NCBI RefSeq assembly: GCF_001425265.1
Contig: NZ_LMEC01000024.1
Location: 62,001 to 126,000, forward strand
DNA length: 64,000 bases
Direction of reading: 5' to 3'
Origin: Massilia sp. Root418
GTDB taxonomy: Bacteria; Pseudomonadota; Gammaproteobacteria; Burkholderiales; Burkholderiaceae_D
The notes beneath the pieces are model-generated. The model saw only the letters and a program-made list of their open reading frames with translations. It had not been told where the DNA came from and did no database searches. The position numbers and the translations under genes were made by a program. Below, piece after piece: positions 20,745 through 29,477 of this stretch. Each line of letters starts with the position of its first letter. Positions within the stretch are counted from its first letter, which is position 1.

Positions 20745-21868
20745 ACCGTTCGCTCCTTTGTCAGTTCCTTGTCGAGCACGGCGACAATGCGCTCGGCGGC
20801 CTTGCCGTCCCACAGGTGGGGGCGGCGGCCCTGCTTGCCCTCGCCGCGCAGGATTTGCGCGGCCGCGGCGGTGATCGCTTGCGGCGAAGTGCCGGCGAGC
20901 ACATTGGTGCCCTCCTCCACCGTGACCGGGCGCTCGGTGTTCTCGCGCAAGGTGACGCAGGGCACGCCCAGCGCCGTGGTTTCTTCCTGCAGGCCGCCGC
21001 TGTCGGTCAACACCAGGGCGGCATCCTTCCACAGGTCGAGGAAGGCCATGTAGCCTTGCGGGCCGACCAGGGTGATGTCCGGGCCCAGGCTGATGTCGAA
21101 TTTTTCCAGGTTGGCGCGGGTGCGCGGGTGCACCGGGAACACCAGCGGCAGCTCGCGCGCGATCTCGCGCAGCGCGCCGGCCAGCTGGCCCAGCATGGCC
21201 GCATCGTCCACGTTGCTGGGACGGTGCAGGGTGACCACGCCGTAGCGCTTGCCGCCGGACAGGCCGAGGTCCGCCTTGATGGCTGCGCTGTCCAGGCCGG
21301 CGCCGCCGCTGGCGGCCAGCTTGTTGGCCTGGAACAGCACGTTGTCCACCATCACGTGGCCCACGTAGTGCACGGCCGCTTCAGGCTTGCCTTCGCGGCG
21401 CAGGTGCTCCACCGCGCTCGGCTCGGTGACGAAGAACCAGTCGCTGATGCTGTCGGTCACCAGCCGGTTGATCTCTTCGGGCATGCTCATGTCGCCGCTG
21501 CGCAGCCCCGCTTCCACGTGGGCCACCGGAATGGTCAGCTTCTTGGCGACAATGGAGCAGGCCAGCGTGGAGTTGACGTCGCCCACCACCAGCACCGCGT
21601 CCGGGCGCTGTGCAATGCACAATTCCTCGAAGGCCAGCATGATCTTGGCAGTCTGCTGGGCGTGGCTGCCGCCGCCGGCGGCCATGAACAGGTCGGGCTG
21701 GGGGATGCCGAGCTCTTCGAAGAAGACGTCGTTCATCTCGCGGTCATAGTGCTGGCCGGTATGAATGATCTTGAACGACAGCCCGCCGTGCGCCTGCAGC
21801 GCGCGCACGATGGGAGCGATTTTCATGAAGTTCGGACGCGCACCGGCGACCAGATAAATCATAGCCAT
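20741..21868 (-). CDS. wecB: UDP-N-acetylglucosamine 2-epimerase
   Basis: Non-hydrolysing epimerase that converts UDP-GlcNAc to UDP-ManNAc. The 375-residue product has GARPNFMKIAPIVRAL at the start, HTGQHYD, the central VVGDVNSTLA and HVEAGLRSGDMSMPEEINR motifs, and a C-terminal TDSGGLQEE block that contacts UDP. I use the ATG at 21868 (AGGA upstream); ATGs at 21895 and 21862 are alternatives. It overlaps the WecG-like gene by 4 bases. It may alternatively act on UDP-GlcNAcA, as WbpI-type epimerases do on uronic forms. The family is secure. Confidence 0.94.
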   Translation of the reverse strand: MAMIYLVAGARPNFMKIAPIVRALQAHGGLSFKIIHTGQHYDREMNDVFFEELGIPQPDLFMAAGGGSHAQQTAKIMLAFEELCIAQRPDAVLVVGDVNSTLACSIVAKKLTIPVAHVEAGLRSGDMSMPEEINRLVTDSISDWFFVTEPSAVEHLRREGKPEAAVHYVGHVMVDNVLFQANKLAASGGAGLDSAAIKADLGLSGGKRYGVVTLHRPSNVDDAAMLGQLAGALREIARELPLVFPVHPRTRANLEKFDISLGPDITLVGPQGYMAFLDLWKDAALVLTDSGGLQEETTALGVPCVTLRENTERPVTVEEGTNVLAGTSPQAITAAAAQILRGEGKQGRRPHLWDGKAAERIVAVLDKELTKERTV

Positions 21869-21944
21869 AACATTCCTAAGCATAAAAAAGATCAAAGAGA
21901 CAACATCTTAATCGCAGTGCAGCAAATCCTGTCGCACGGCTGAG

Positions 21945-23096
21945 TCAGGCTGCGCGCGCCAGCCCGTTCGCCACGATGGCAGGGCTGAGCGGCACGCCCA
22001 ATTCGGTATAGATCGCGCGCAGCTGCGCCAGCACGGCGTCGAACGAATAGTCGCGGCCGACGCGCGCGAAGGCGCGCTCGCGCAGGCGGGCGCGCAGCGC
22101 CGGGTCTTGCAGGGCGGCGATAATGGCAGCGGCCAGCGCCGTGCCCGGTCCGGGCGGCACCAGCAGCGCTTCCACGCCGTCGTCGATAAAATCCGGAATG
22201 CCGCCGACCGGGGTGGCAATCACCGGCACGCCGCAGGACATGGCTTCCAGCAGCGCCACGCCGAGCGCTTCGAAATACGTGGGCAGCACGAACAGGTCGG
22301 CCTGCTCCAGGTGCTGCTGCTTGGCCGCGCCGTCGACCCAGCCCGGCAGGCGCACCGCGTGCGCCACGCCCAGCTCTTCGGCCAGCTTGCGCACGCCTTC
22401 GATTTCGCCGTCGCCGGCAAAGACAAAGGTGGTGCCGGGCAGCGCGGCCAGCACGGCGGGGATGGCGCGCACCAGGTCGAAGATGCCCTTTTTCTCGTGC
22501 AGGCGGCCCAGGAACAGCACGGTGGCGCCCGGCGCACCGGCCACGGCCGGGCTGCGCAGCGGCGCCAGCAGCGGCGGCACGCGCACCGGATTGCCCACCA
22601 CCGCCACGCGCGCGGCCGGTTCGATGCGCAGCACGTCTGCCCGCCAGCGTGGCGCCACCACCACCACGCGCGCGGCGCGGCGCAGCACCAGGCGCACCCA
22701 GGCGCGCGCGGCCGCGCCGCAGCTGTGCGCATAAAAATCGGGGAATTCACCGCTATGGATATGGAACACATAGGGCACGCGGAAGGCGAAGGCCAGCGCC
22801 GCCACCAGCGACTTGCGCCAGAAACTGCCGCGCGAAGCGCTGTGCACGTGCACCACATCCACCCGGCGCGCGGCCAGCAGCCACACAACGCGCCACAGCG
22901 CGGAGGCCATGGTGCGCAGCTGGGTCAGCTTGCCCTTGCCTTCGTAGGTCGAGATGTAGCGCACGCCCCACTGTTCGAACAGGCGCACGTCCATATAGGA
23001 GCGGATCACGGCGGTGATGCCGCCGTGGGCCTCCAGGCCGGTGCCGACCATCAAAATGCGGCGCGGGCCAGAAACTGCTGTGCTGGCTGAACTCAT
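21945..23096 (-). CDS. Glycosyltransferase family 4
   Basis: Retaining GT-B glycosyltransferase of 383 residues, predicted to add a sugar to the lipid-linked repeat unit in the cytoplasm. The N-terminal domain has ILMVGTGLEAHGGITAVIRS and VDVVHVHSASRGSFW. The C-terminal domain has LFLGRLHEKKGIFDLVRAI and the donor-binding E-x7-E region FEALGVALLEAMSCGVPVIAT. The donor cannot be inferred. It starts 135 bases from the divergent GT2 gene and is followed by wecB after about 76 bases. Confidence 0.92.
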   Translation of the reverse strand: MSSASTAVSGPRRILMVGTGLEAHGGITAVIRSYMDVRLFEQWGVRYISTYEGKGKLTQLRTMASALWRVVWLLAARRVDVVHVHSASRGSFWRKSLVAALAFAFRVPYVFHIHSGEFPDFYAHSCGAAARAWVRLVLRRAARVVVVAPRWRADVLRIEPAARVAVVGNPVRVPPLLAPLRSPAVAGAPGATVLFLGRLHEKKGIFDLVRAIPAVLAALPGTTFVFAGDGEIEGVRKLAEELGVAHAVRLPGWVDGAAKQQHLEQADLFVLPTYFEALGVALLEAMSCGVPVIATPVGGIPDFIDDGVEALLVPPGPGTALAAAIIAALQDPALRARLRERAFARVGRDYSFDAVLAQLRAIYTELGVPLSPAIVANGLARAA

Positions 23097-23231
23097 GACT
23101 GATCAATGACTAAAATGAAAGTAAGCAAGACAATCATAGCAGTAATGCACGACAATTCTATCGTGCTCGGTGCGCACGATACGAGATATGTTTAGAGCAA
23201 GTTTGACAAAGTGCCATGCTAGAATCAGAGC
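23097..23231. promoter_or_regulatory. Divergent intergenic region between two glycosyltransferase genes
   Basis: 135 AT-rich bases between the minus-strand GT4 gene and the plus-strand GT2 gene; the only divergent arrangement inside the locus. TTGACA at 23203-23208 is a good -35-like box for the GT2 gene, but no -10 box stands at normal spacing, so I do not claim a mapped promoter. Confidence 0.4.
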
Positions 23232-24155
23232 ATGAAAATCAGCATCGTCATCCCCGCCTATAACGCCGCTTCCTGCATCGCCACGGCGCTGGAATCCGTC
23301 CAGAAACAAAGCTACCGCGACTGGGAAATCATCGTGGTGGACGACTGTTCGCGCGACGACACGCGCGAGCTGGTGCGGCGCTGGGCGCTGGCCGACGACC
23401 GCATCCGCCTGATCGAGCAGCCGCAGAACGGCGGCCCGGCGGTGGCCCGCAACGCCGGCTTCGACGCCGCGCGCGGCGAGTGGATCGCACTGCTCGATGC
23501 CGACGATGCCTGGACCGAGGACAGGCTGGCCAGCTTCCTGCCCTACTTGCAGGCGGACCAGCACGACCTGCTGTGCGACCGTCTGGCGCTGTACAACGCG
23601 GCGCAGGACAAGGTGGTGGCGTCCAGCTGGCCCTGGGTGCGCACGGCGCGCCGCATCGGCATGCAGGAACTGCTGCTGTGGGATCTGCCGGGCCAGCGCG
23701 CGCCGCTGGGCTGGACCAAGCCGCTGTTCCGCCGCGCCTGGCTCAACCAGCACGGCTTGCGCTACCAGCCGGCGCTGCGCTTCGGCGAGGACTGGCGCCT
23801 GCTGGTGGATGCCGTGATGGCCGGTGCCCGCACCGCGCTGCTGCCGTTCGCAGGCTACCGCTACACCATGCGGCTGGCGGAAAAAAATTTCAGCCAGACC
23901 AAGGTGGACACGGTGTCGCCGTTGCGGCTGCACCGCGACATCCTGCAGCAATATGGCGCGCGCTGGCCGCAAGCGGCCCGCATGGCCGCGCGCCTGCGCG
24001 GCTGGCTGATCGGCGGCCTGGACGCCAAGGCACGCCTCAAGCCCGCCGTGCGCGGCAAGCGCTGGCTGGAACTGGCGCAGCTGCTGCTGACCAGCCCGCG
24101 CTGCTGGGGCATCCTGCTGGTGCACCAGTACGAAAAACTGGTCTGGTACCGCTGA
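23232..24155 (+). CDS. Glycosyltransferase family 2
   Basis: GT-A fold inverting glycosyltransferase of 307 residues. It opens KISIVIPAYNAASCIATALES, has VDDCSRDDT and the metal/nucleotide site LLDADDAW (the DxD-type motif at about 88-90), and GGPAVARNAGFD. The C-terminal third is basic and includes RFGEDWRLLVD, an ED box typical of the catalytic base. It is the only plus-strand gene within the eps locus and converges on the polymerase gene. The ATG at 23232 has only a weak AGAG ribosome site. Specificity is unknown. Confidence 0.92.
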   Translation: MKISIVIPAYNAASCIATALESVQKQSYRDWEIIVVDDCSRDDTRELVRRWALADDRIRLIEQPQNGGPAVARNAGFDAARGEWIALLDADDAWTEDRLASFLPYLQADQHDLLCDRLALYNAAQDKVVASSWPWVRTARRIGMQELLLWDLPGQRAPLGWTKPLFRRAWLNQHGLRYQPALRFGEDWRLLVDAVMAGARTALLPFAGYRYTMRLAEKNFSQTKVDTVSPLRLHRDILQQYGARWPQAARMAARLRGWLIGGLDAKARLKPAVRGKRWLELAQLLLTSPRCWGILLVHQYEKLVWYR

Positions 24156-24281
24156 TCCGTCTCCCCCTGCGCGCCGCTGAGCGCGGCGCACTTCTCCCCG
24201 CACTTCCCTGCATCTCTTCCGCGCGGCATCGCCGCGGCCAGGCGGGCTTGCGCCGATGCCCGACCGCGGGCCCCGCCGCCC

Positions 24282-25874
24282 TCAGGCCGCCCAGGGCGTG
24301 GCCGGCACCGCTGCCGGCCTGGCCGCATGCGCGGAGAACTCGCCGCCGCGCTTGGCGCGCTCGGCCGCTTCCGCGCGGCGCAGCTGCAGCGAATACGCGA
24401 ACGCCATGCCGAAGAACATGAACGGGACCGCCACCGCGTTCGGGTCGCCGTAGATTGGCGCCGTCAGCGAGCCGGTGAAGGCCAGGAAGTGGCCCACGAA
24501 AGCCAGGCGCCACAGCATGCGCTCGCGCGGATGCTGCACGGTCCAGGCGCGCTGCAGCGCGAACAAGGTCATCACGCCGCCAAACAGGAACACCACGCTG
24601 CCGCCTATCCAGCCGGTTTCAGCGAACAGGTTGGGCCAGTAGGTATCCAGCAGGTACAAGTCCTGGCGATACCACCAGTAGCGCGTGCTGTAGCCCAGCA
24701 TTTCGTACACCGAACGGTCGTACATGCGGGCGGCGTCGCCGCCGAATTTGCCAAAGCCCGTGCCGAACGGGAAGTAGGTATTCGCGAGGTGGAAACCATC
24801 CAGGTAGAGCACGGTACGTGGATTGCCCAGCGCCTGGTAGGACGGCAGGATGCCCCACTGCAGCCCCAGCTCGGCGCGGTGCACCGGCCCCAGCATCAGC
24901 AGCAAGGCGCCCAGCAGCAGCGCCACAGCGGCCACGGCCAGCAGCACCGCGCTGATCCTCGGCTTCATCTTTGCCGCGAACAGCAGGATGGCGCAGGCCG
25001 CCAGGGCGTCGAAGATTTCCTGGCGCTCGCCGGCCAGCAGCAGCACCAGCATGAAGCCGCACAGCAGCAGGTAGTTGCCGATGGTGCTGCCCTGCCCGCC
25101 CAGCCGCCGCACGAAGACACAGCACAGGAACAGCGAGCCCACCGATGCGAGCACGCTGGGGTGGACAAACGGGCCGGTGGCCAGGTGCAGGCCGGGCACC
25201 AGCGGATTGCCGTTCTGGCCCCCGCCCGCGTTGCGCGCAATCAGGTGGTGCACCGACGGGGCGGCGAATTCCACCGCCAGCGCGGCCAGGCACAGCACCA
25301 GCACCACCTTGACCAGCAGCCAGAAGCGCTGTTCGCTGCGCTCGCCCAAGGTGACGCTAAAGCCCAGCAGCAGCATGATGGGCAGTTTCAGGTCGTAGCC
25401 GATCTGGTAGAAGAAGGGATGCCAGTGGATGCGGCCGGCACTGATGGAGCTGGCCGCGCCCAGCGCGAAGAACAGGGCGAACACGGCCACCATCAGCTTG
25501 CCGAGCCAGGAATTGCCGGCAAAGATGAACAGGCCGCGCAAGGCGTAGATGGCCAGCGGGATCAGCACGATGGACATGACGCCGCGCGTACGCACCGGGG
25601 ACACGGTGTCGGCCAGCGCCGTCAGCAGGGTCAATCCCAGCATCAGCCAGAATACGCCCTCGCCGCCGAAGCGGAAACTGGAAAACGAACCGGTGAACAG
25701 CAGCACGCCGAACACCAGCACCGGTGCAATCAGGATCAAGGCGAACAGGCCGGCGCCAAGGCCGACCAGGCCGCCGAACAGCAGCACGCTGAGCAGGCCG
25801 ACCAGGACCAGGGGGAGCGCGGACAGGCTGGAGCGCAGCTTGCCGGGCATGCGCGGCGCGGTGGGGAACTTCAT
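24282..25874 (-). CDS. Wzy-like polysaccharide polymerase / O-antigen ligase family protein
   Basis: Integral membrane protein of 530 residues with about 11-12 hydrophobic segments. Examples are LPLVLVGLLSVLLFGGLVGLG near the start and ISAVLLAVAAVALLLGALLL near the middle. A large periplasmic loop (about 335-430) contains GTGFGKFGGDAARMY and TYWPNLFAETGWIGG, the type of loop found in Wzy polymerases and WaaL ligases. In this locus a polymerase of the exopolysaccharide repeat is the likely role. The C-terminus is an Ala/Pro-rich cytoplasmic tail. It converges on the GT2 gene, 126 bases apart. The family cannot be separated from ligases by sequence alone. Confidence 0.82.
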   Translation of the reverse strand: MKFPTAPRMPGKLRSSLSALPLVLVGLLSVLLFGGLVGLGAGLFALILIAPVLVFGVLLFTGSFSSFRFGGEGVFWLMLGLTLLTALADTVSPVRTRGVMSIVLIPLAIYALRGLFIFAGNSWLGKLMVAVFALFFALGAASSISAGRIHWHPFFYQIGYDLKLPIMLLLGFSVTLGERSEQRFWLLVKVVLVLCLAALAVEFAAPSVHHLIARNAGGGQNGNPLVPGLHLATGPFVHPSVLASVGSLFLCCVFVRRLGGQGSTIGNYLLLCGFMLVLLLAGERQEIFDALAACAILLFAAKMKPRISAVLLAVAAVALLLGALLLMLGPVHRAELGLQWGILPSYQALGNPRTVLYLDGFHLANTYFPFGTGFGKFGGDAARMYDRSVYEMLGYSTRYWWYRQDLYLLDTYWPNLFAETGWIGGSVVFLFGGVMTLFALQRAWTVQHPRERMLWRLAFVGHFLAFTGSLTAPIYGDPNAVAVPFMFFGMAFAYSLQLRRAEAAERAKRGGEFSAHAARPAAVPATPWAA

Positions 25875-25921
25875 GATGGTTACCGTGGAAATCTGTAGTC
25901 CAGGTAACTTATCATATAGTC

Positions 25922-25951
25922 AAAAAACCGCCCACGCGATTGCGCAAGCGG
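25922..25951 (-). terminator. Rho-independent terminator after the second lyase-like gene
   Basis: Ten-pair stem including three G-T pairs (25928-25937 with 25942-25951), followed on the minus strand by TTTTTTGAC. It lies 18 bases after the stop at 25970 and separates the lyase pair from the polymerase gene. Confidence 0.8.
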
Positions 25952-25969
25952 TCTTCGGTTTACAGCGGC

Positions 25970-26845
25970 TTACTTCGGCGCGCAGGGGGTCTGCGAATAC
26001 ATCAGGTCGTAGGTGCTGGTGGGGCCGCCCAGATGGATGAAGTCGGCGTACAGATGGCGCGACGGCACCATCATGGTGCCCGGCAGGTACAGGCCCACCT
26101 TGGCGTAGTTGCCCAGCCAGGTTTCATAGCTGTTGTAGGTGTTCTTGGCGCTGAACACCTCGGTGCCGTTCATCCATACCTGGATCTGGCCCACACCGGG
26201 CTTGTACGACCAGTCGGCGCGCACCACGAAGCAATACCACTTGTTCAGCTCGATGGTGCCGAGCCGGATCGACTCGGCCACCGAATTGGCGCGCGTGGCC
26301 GGGTCGGTGCCGCCGCTGGTGCTGCGGTGGTTGTAATTGAAGTCCAGCGACAGCGTGCGGTCCAGCACGGTCAGCGAGGCCGGCGGCGACACCACGGCCG
26401 TGTTCTGGCTGGTGTGCAGCTGCGCCACCAGGGTGGGCGTGTTGCTGAACACCCAGTCGCCCGGGAAATACATGCTGAAGGTGTACCAGCGCAGCCCTTC
26501 CTTCACGTATTCGTTGCGCGGCGAAATCTCGGTGCGCGAGCCGCCCAACACCAGCGGATCGGTCTTCGCCACTTTCATGTGGAACACCTTCCTGCCGCTG
26601 CCGGCCGGATCGTCCTCCAGCGTCACGTTGCTGGGCGAACCACTGTTGATGGTGTAGAAATCCGGGAAATAGCGGATGGTGGCGGTGGCGTTGGCCGCCA
26701 GCAGCCAGGAAATGTACTGGTAGGTCTTAGGGTTGGTGGCCATGGTGGTGACCGGACCGCCGCGCGCCGGGTCGATCTGGGCGTGGGCGCCCGCCATGGT
26801 GCCGCACAGGGCTGCCAGCGCGATAAGTTTTTTCGTCAGTTGCAT
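25970..26845 (-). CDS. Heparin-lyase-I-like exported protein (paralogue 1)
   Basis: A 291-residue exported protein (signal peptide MQLTKKLIALAALCGTMAGA, cleavage near HA-Q) of the heparin lyase I-like superfamily (concanavalin-like beta-jelly roll). Key segments: SRTEISPRNEYVKEGLRWY, FSMYFPGDWVF, and NKWYCFVVRADWSY, with the closing SRHLYADFIHLGGP. Members of this family cut acidic, uronate-containing polysaccharides by beta-elimination, but many are uncharacterised. It follows its paralogue after 18 bases, within a locus that also makes a hexosaminuronate donor. It may trim or release the exopolysaccharide in the periplasm or outside; that role is inferred. Confidence 0.82.
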   Translation of the reverse strand: MQLTKKLIALAALCGTMAGAHAQIDPARGGPVTTMATNPKTYQYISWLLAANATATIRYFPDFYTINSGSPSNVTLEDDPAGSGRKVFHMKVAKTDPLVLGGSRTEISPRNEYVKEGLRWYTFSMYFPGDWVFSNTPTLVAQLHTSQNTAVVSPPASLTVLDRTLSLDFNYNHRSTSGGTDPATRANSVAESIRLGTIELNKWYCFVVRADWSYKPGVGQIQVWMNGTEVFSAKNTYNSYETWLGNYAKVGLYLPGTMMVPSRHLYADFIHLGGPTSTYDLMYSQTPCAPK

Positions 26846-26863
26846 GCTTAACCTCTCTCGGGT

Positions 26864-27691
26864 TTATTTCACCAGCGCCGTGGTCGCGGTGGTGGTTTTG
26901 CATGGCGTTTCCGCCAATAGTTTTTCCAGGGTGGTGTCCGGGCCGCCCAGGCGGATGAAGTCCGTGTACAGCACGCGCTCGGCCACGCCCAGCAAACCGG
27001 GGAAGGACAAGCCCACGCGCGGCACATTGCTGGCGCTGCCGGGATAGGAATTGATGTCGCGCTGCGCGTCGAAAATCTTGTCGCGGTTCTGGTAAATCGT
27101 CAGCGCGCCATTGCCCAGCGTGGGCGACCACTCGGAGCGTACGGCGAAGCAATACCATTTACCGGTCTGCAGCGTGCCCAGCTTGACGGCCTTGACCGCC
27201 GAATTGGCCACCGTGGCCACGTCCGTGGTGCCGCTCAGGGGGCGGTGGTTGAAGCCCAGGTTCAGTTCGATCGAGGTGCCGCGCACCACGATGGCCAGCG
27301 GTGCCGGCAAGCCGCCCACCGGCACCACCGGGCCCACCTGCGCCACGACAGCCGGGTTTGGGTGCGCCACCCAGGTGGTGGGGAAGTAGACGCTCAGGCC
27401 ATACCAGCGCGGGCCGGTCATGGTGCCCTCGCCCTTCGGCAGAAAATCGGTGCGCAGCACGCCGCTCACCTTGGCGTCCGTGCTGCGCACGCGGGTGCGC
27501 AACACCGTGCGCCCGCTGCCCGACGGATCGGTGGCGTAGGTCAGGTTGCCGCTCCAGGCCGAATACAGCGCGTAGCGCTTGCTGAAATCGGCCTGCGGCA
27601 CCGCGCCGCCCACGCTGGGATCGATCTGGCTCCAGGCAGTTGCGCTAGCCAATGCGCTCATAATAATAAAACCAAGTTTCGGTAATTGCAT
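26864..27691 (-). CDS. Heparin-lyase-I-like exported protein (paralogue 2)
   Basis: A 275-residue exported protein, paralogue of the next gene downstream: signal peptide MQLPKLGFIIMSALASATAWS, then IDPSVGGAVP matching IDPARGGPVT. The conserved blocks are changed: LRTDFLPKGEGTMTGPRWY has Asp where the other two copies have Glu (RTE), and GKWYCFAVRSEWS is kept. Overall it is more diverged, so it may have a different substrate or be a non-catalytic binding form. A GGAGG ribosome site precedes the ATG. About 200 AT-rich bases separate it from the flippase gene, so the lyase pair may have its own promoter. Confidence 0.78.
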   Translation of the reverse strand: MQLPKLGFIIMSALASATAWSQIDPSVGGAVPQADFSKRYALYSAWSGNLTYATDPSGSGRTVLRTRVRSTDAKVSGVLRTDFLPKGEGTMTGPRWYGLSVYFPTTWVAHPNPAVVAQVGPVVPVGGLPAPLAIVVRGTSIELNLGFNHRPLSGTTDVATVANSAVKAVKLGTLQTGKWYCFAVRSEWSPTLGNGALTIYQNRDKIFDAQRDINSYPGSASNVPRVGLSFPGLLGVAERVLYTDFIRLGGPDTTLEKLLAETPCKTTTATTALVK

Positions 27692-27892
27692 AACGGCGTT
27701 CCTCCGTGTTTCGTTATTTAATTACGATAGCATAAAACGAGCGAATTAAGCGTTGCCACGAGCCAACAATTCTATGCGATTCGCTTATTAATCGACGCGT
27801 GCAAAATTAGAATGAAATATCGCCAATTGATAAAGGCATCACGATTATTTATTTCCGTTAATATCAAATTGAGAATGGTGAGTTCATTTATA

Positions 27893-29467
27893 TTAACTTG
27901 AAACAGCCGGCCTCTGGCGCAGCAGACGCAAGGCGCGCGCAGGCAGCAGGCCCAGTTCGGCGGCCGACAGCGGACGCAGCAGTAAAAGCGCGCCCCAACT
28001 CACGCCCGTGGCCGCGCACAATGCCAGCGCCAGGTGGAAGGCATCCGCCCCGCCCGGCAAGCCGGCCAGCACCATGGCAGCCAGCAGGCCGGCCAGCAGG
28101 TACTTGGCCAGCCCGCTCCAGTGCAGGCGGTAATGCCAGTGCGGCGTGCGCAGCTGGCGCAGCACCAGCGCCGAATAGACGGTCTCGGCCACCACCAGCA
28201 CCGCAAAGAGCAGGCTCCAGCGCTGTTGCGGTGCCGCCAGCAGCAGCGCCAGCGGCGTCACCAGCAAGGCGAAATTGGCGCGCGTGGTGGCCGAGGAGCG
28301 GCCCAGGGTATGGGCCATCAGGTCGGTCAGTCGGCGATGGGCCAGGATCACCAGTACGGCCAGCCAGCCAGTCAGCAGCCAGTGCGCATCCGGGTAGCGG
28401 CCATTGCTGAGGAAGGCGGCCAGGTCGGCGCCGCGCACCGCGCACAGCACCAGCAAGGGCAGCAGGCACAGCAGATTGACCTTGTAGATCAGGCCGGCAC
28501 GCAGGCCCAGCTTGTCCTTGTCCTGCTCGGCGGCATAGCGCACCACCAGCAGGGTGCGCACGATGCCCAGCAGGAATTCACTGGGCAGGTATTTGCGCAC
28601 CTGCTCGGCGAGATTGCGGGCAAAGCCCAGCGGCGCGGCGGCGTCCGGCCCCAGGGTGCGGGTGGCCAGCAGGATCACGGCCTGCCAGCTCCAGGTCAGG
28701 TTGGCAATATTGCTCAGCCAGGCGTTGCGGCCCACGCGCAGCATGTCGCGCCAGGCCGGCATGCGCCACGGGGCCTGGGCCGCTGCGCCGGGCGCCTGGC
28801 CGGCGGGCGCCGCGGCTGCCTGCAGGCGCACCTGCAGCAGATGGCGCTGCAAACACCAGGCCGCCACCAGCAGGCTGCAGCTGCTGGCGATCAGTTCGCC
28901 CACCGCCAGCGCGTGCGCATTGCGCCATTCCTCATGCGAAAAGGCCAGCACGGCGTAGCCGGCCAGCGCCACGTTGCGCAGCAGCTGGCTGGCCTGGCCG
29001 GCTTTTTGCAATAGCAGGCTGGACAGCAGCTGGTCGCGGAACACCCGGCTCACGCCTTCGATCAGCATCACGCCCGCATACAGGCGCAGCACGCCGTCCG
29101 CGTCGCGCAGGCCCAGCCAGTGCGTCAGCAGCGGCGCTGTAAAAAACAGTATCAAGGACCCGCCCGCCAGCAGCAGCGCCTGCAGGCCGGCGCTCTGCCA
29201 CACGAAGCGGTACAGCGCGCGCCCGCTGGCGTGCATGCGGATCTGGGGAATATAGATGCCGGTCACCCATTCCATGCCGAAACCGGATAAGACGATGCCC
29301 ATTTCGATAATCGAATAGGCAGCCACATAATTAATATATTGATTCTCGGGGAGCTGGCGCGCAATCCAGATAAGAATAAAAAAAGCGGCCAACGCATTTA
29401 AAAAACGGCCGCCTACGTAATAGCCTATGCTTTTATTAAAAGCACGGCCCGAATAATTTTCAGACAT
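27893..29467 (-). CDS. Wzx-like polysaccharide flippase
   Basis: Membrane protein of 524 residues with about 12-14 hydrophobic segments and the general layout of Wzx/MATE-type polysaccharide translocases: NKSIGYYVGGRFLNALAAFFILIWIA at the start, an internal SNIANLTWSWQAV, and a second half of tightly spaced helices. It is expected to flip the undecaprenyl-linked repeat unit across the inner membrane. I start at ATG 29467 (AGAAGA upstream, 10 bases after epsI); the longer frame to 29503 overlaps epsI. The first 200 bases are AT-rich compared with the rest, a common trait of flippase genes. Confidence 0.82.
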   Translation of the reverse strand: MSENYSGRAFNKSIGYYVGGRFLNALAAFFILIWIARQLPENQYINYVAAYSIIEMGIVLSGFGMEWVTGIYIPQIRMHASGRALYRFVWQSAGLQALLLAGGSLILFFTAPLLTHWLGLRDADGVLRLYAGVMLIEGVSRVFRDQLLSSLLLQKAGQASQLLRNVALAGYAVLAFSHEEWRNAHALAVGELIASSCSLLVAAWCLQRHLLQVRLQAAAAPAGQAPGAAAQAPWRMPAWRDMLRVGRNAWLSNIANLTWSWQAVILLATRTLGPDAAAPLGFARNLAEQVRKYLPSEFLLGIVRTLLVVRYAAEQDKDKLGLRAGLIYKVNLLCLLPLLVLCAVRGADLAAFLSNGRYPDAHWLLTGWLAVLVILAHRRLTDLMAHTLGRSSATTRANFALLVTPLALLLAAPQQRWSLLFAVLVVAETVYSALVLRQLRTPHWHYRLHWSGLAKYLLAGLLAAMVLAGLPGGADAFHLALALCAATGVSWGALLLLRPLSAAELGLLPARALRLLRQRPAVSS

Positions 29468-29477
29468 AATCTTCTTT

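Noticed and set aside
23203..23225. TTGACA followed by TAGAAT upstream of the GT2 gene
   Set aside because: The spacer is 11 bases, too short for a sigma-70 promoter.
24171..24189. 7-base GC hairpin between the convergent GT2 and polymerase genes
   Set aside because: Short stem with no T-run on either side; could be chance in GC-rich DNA.
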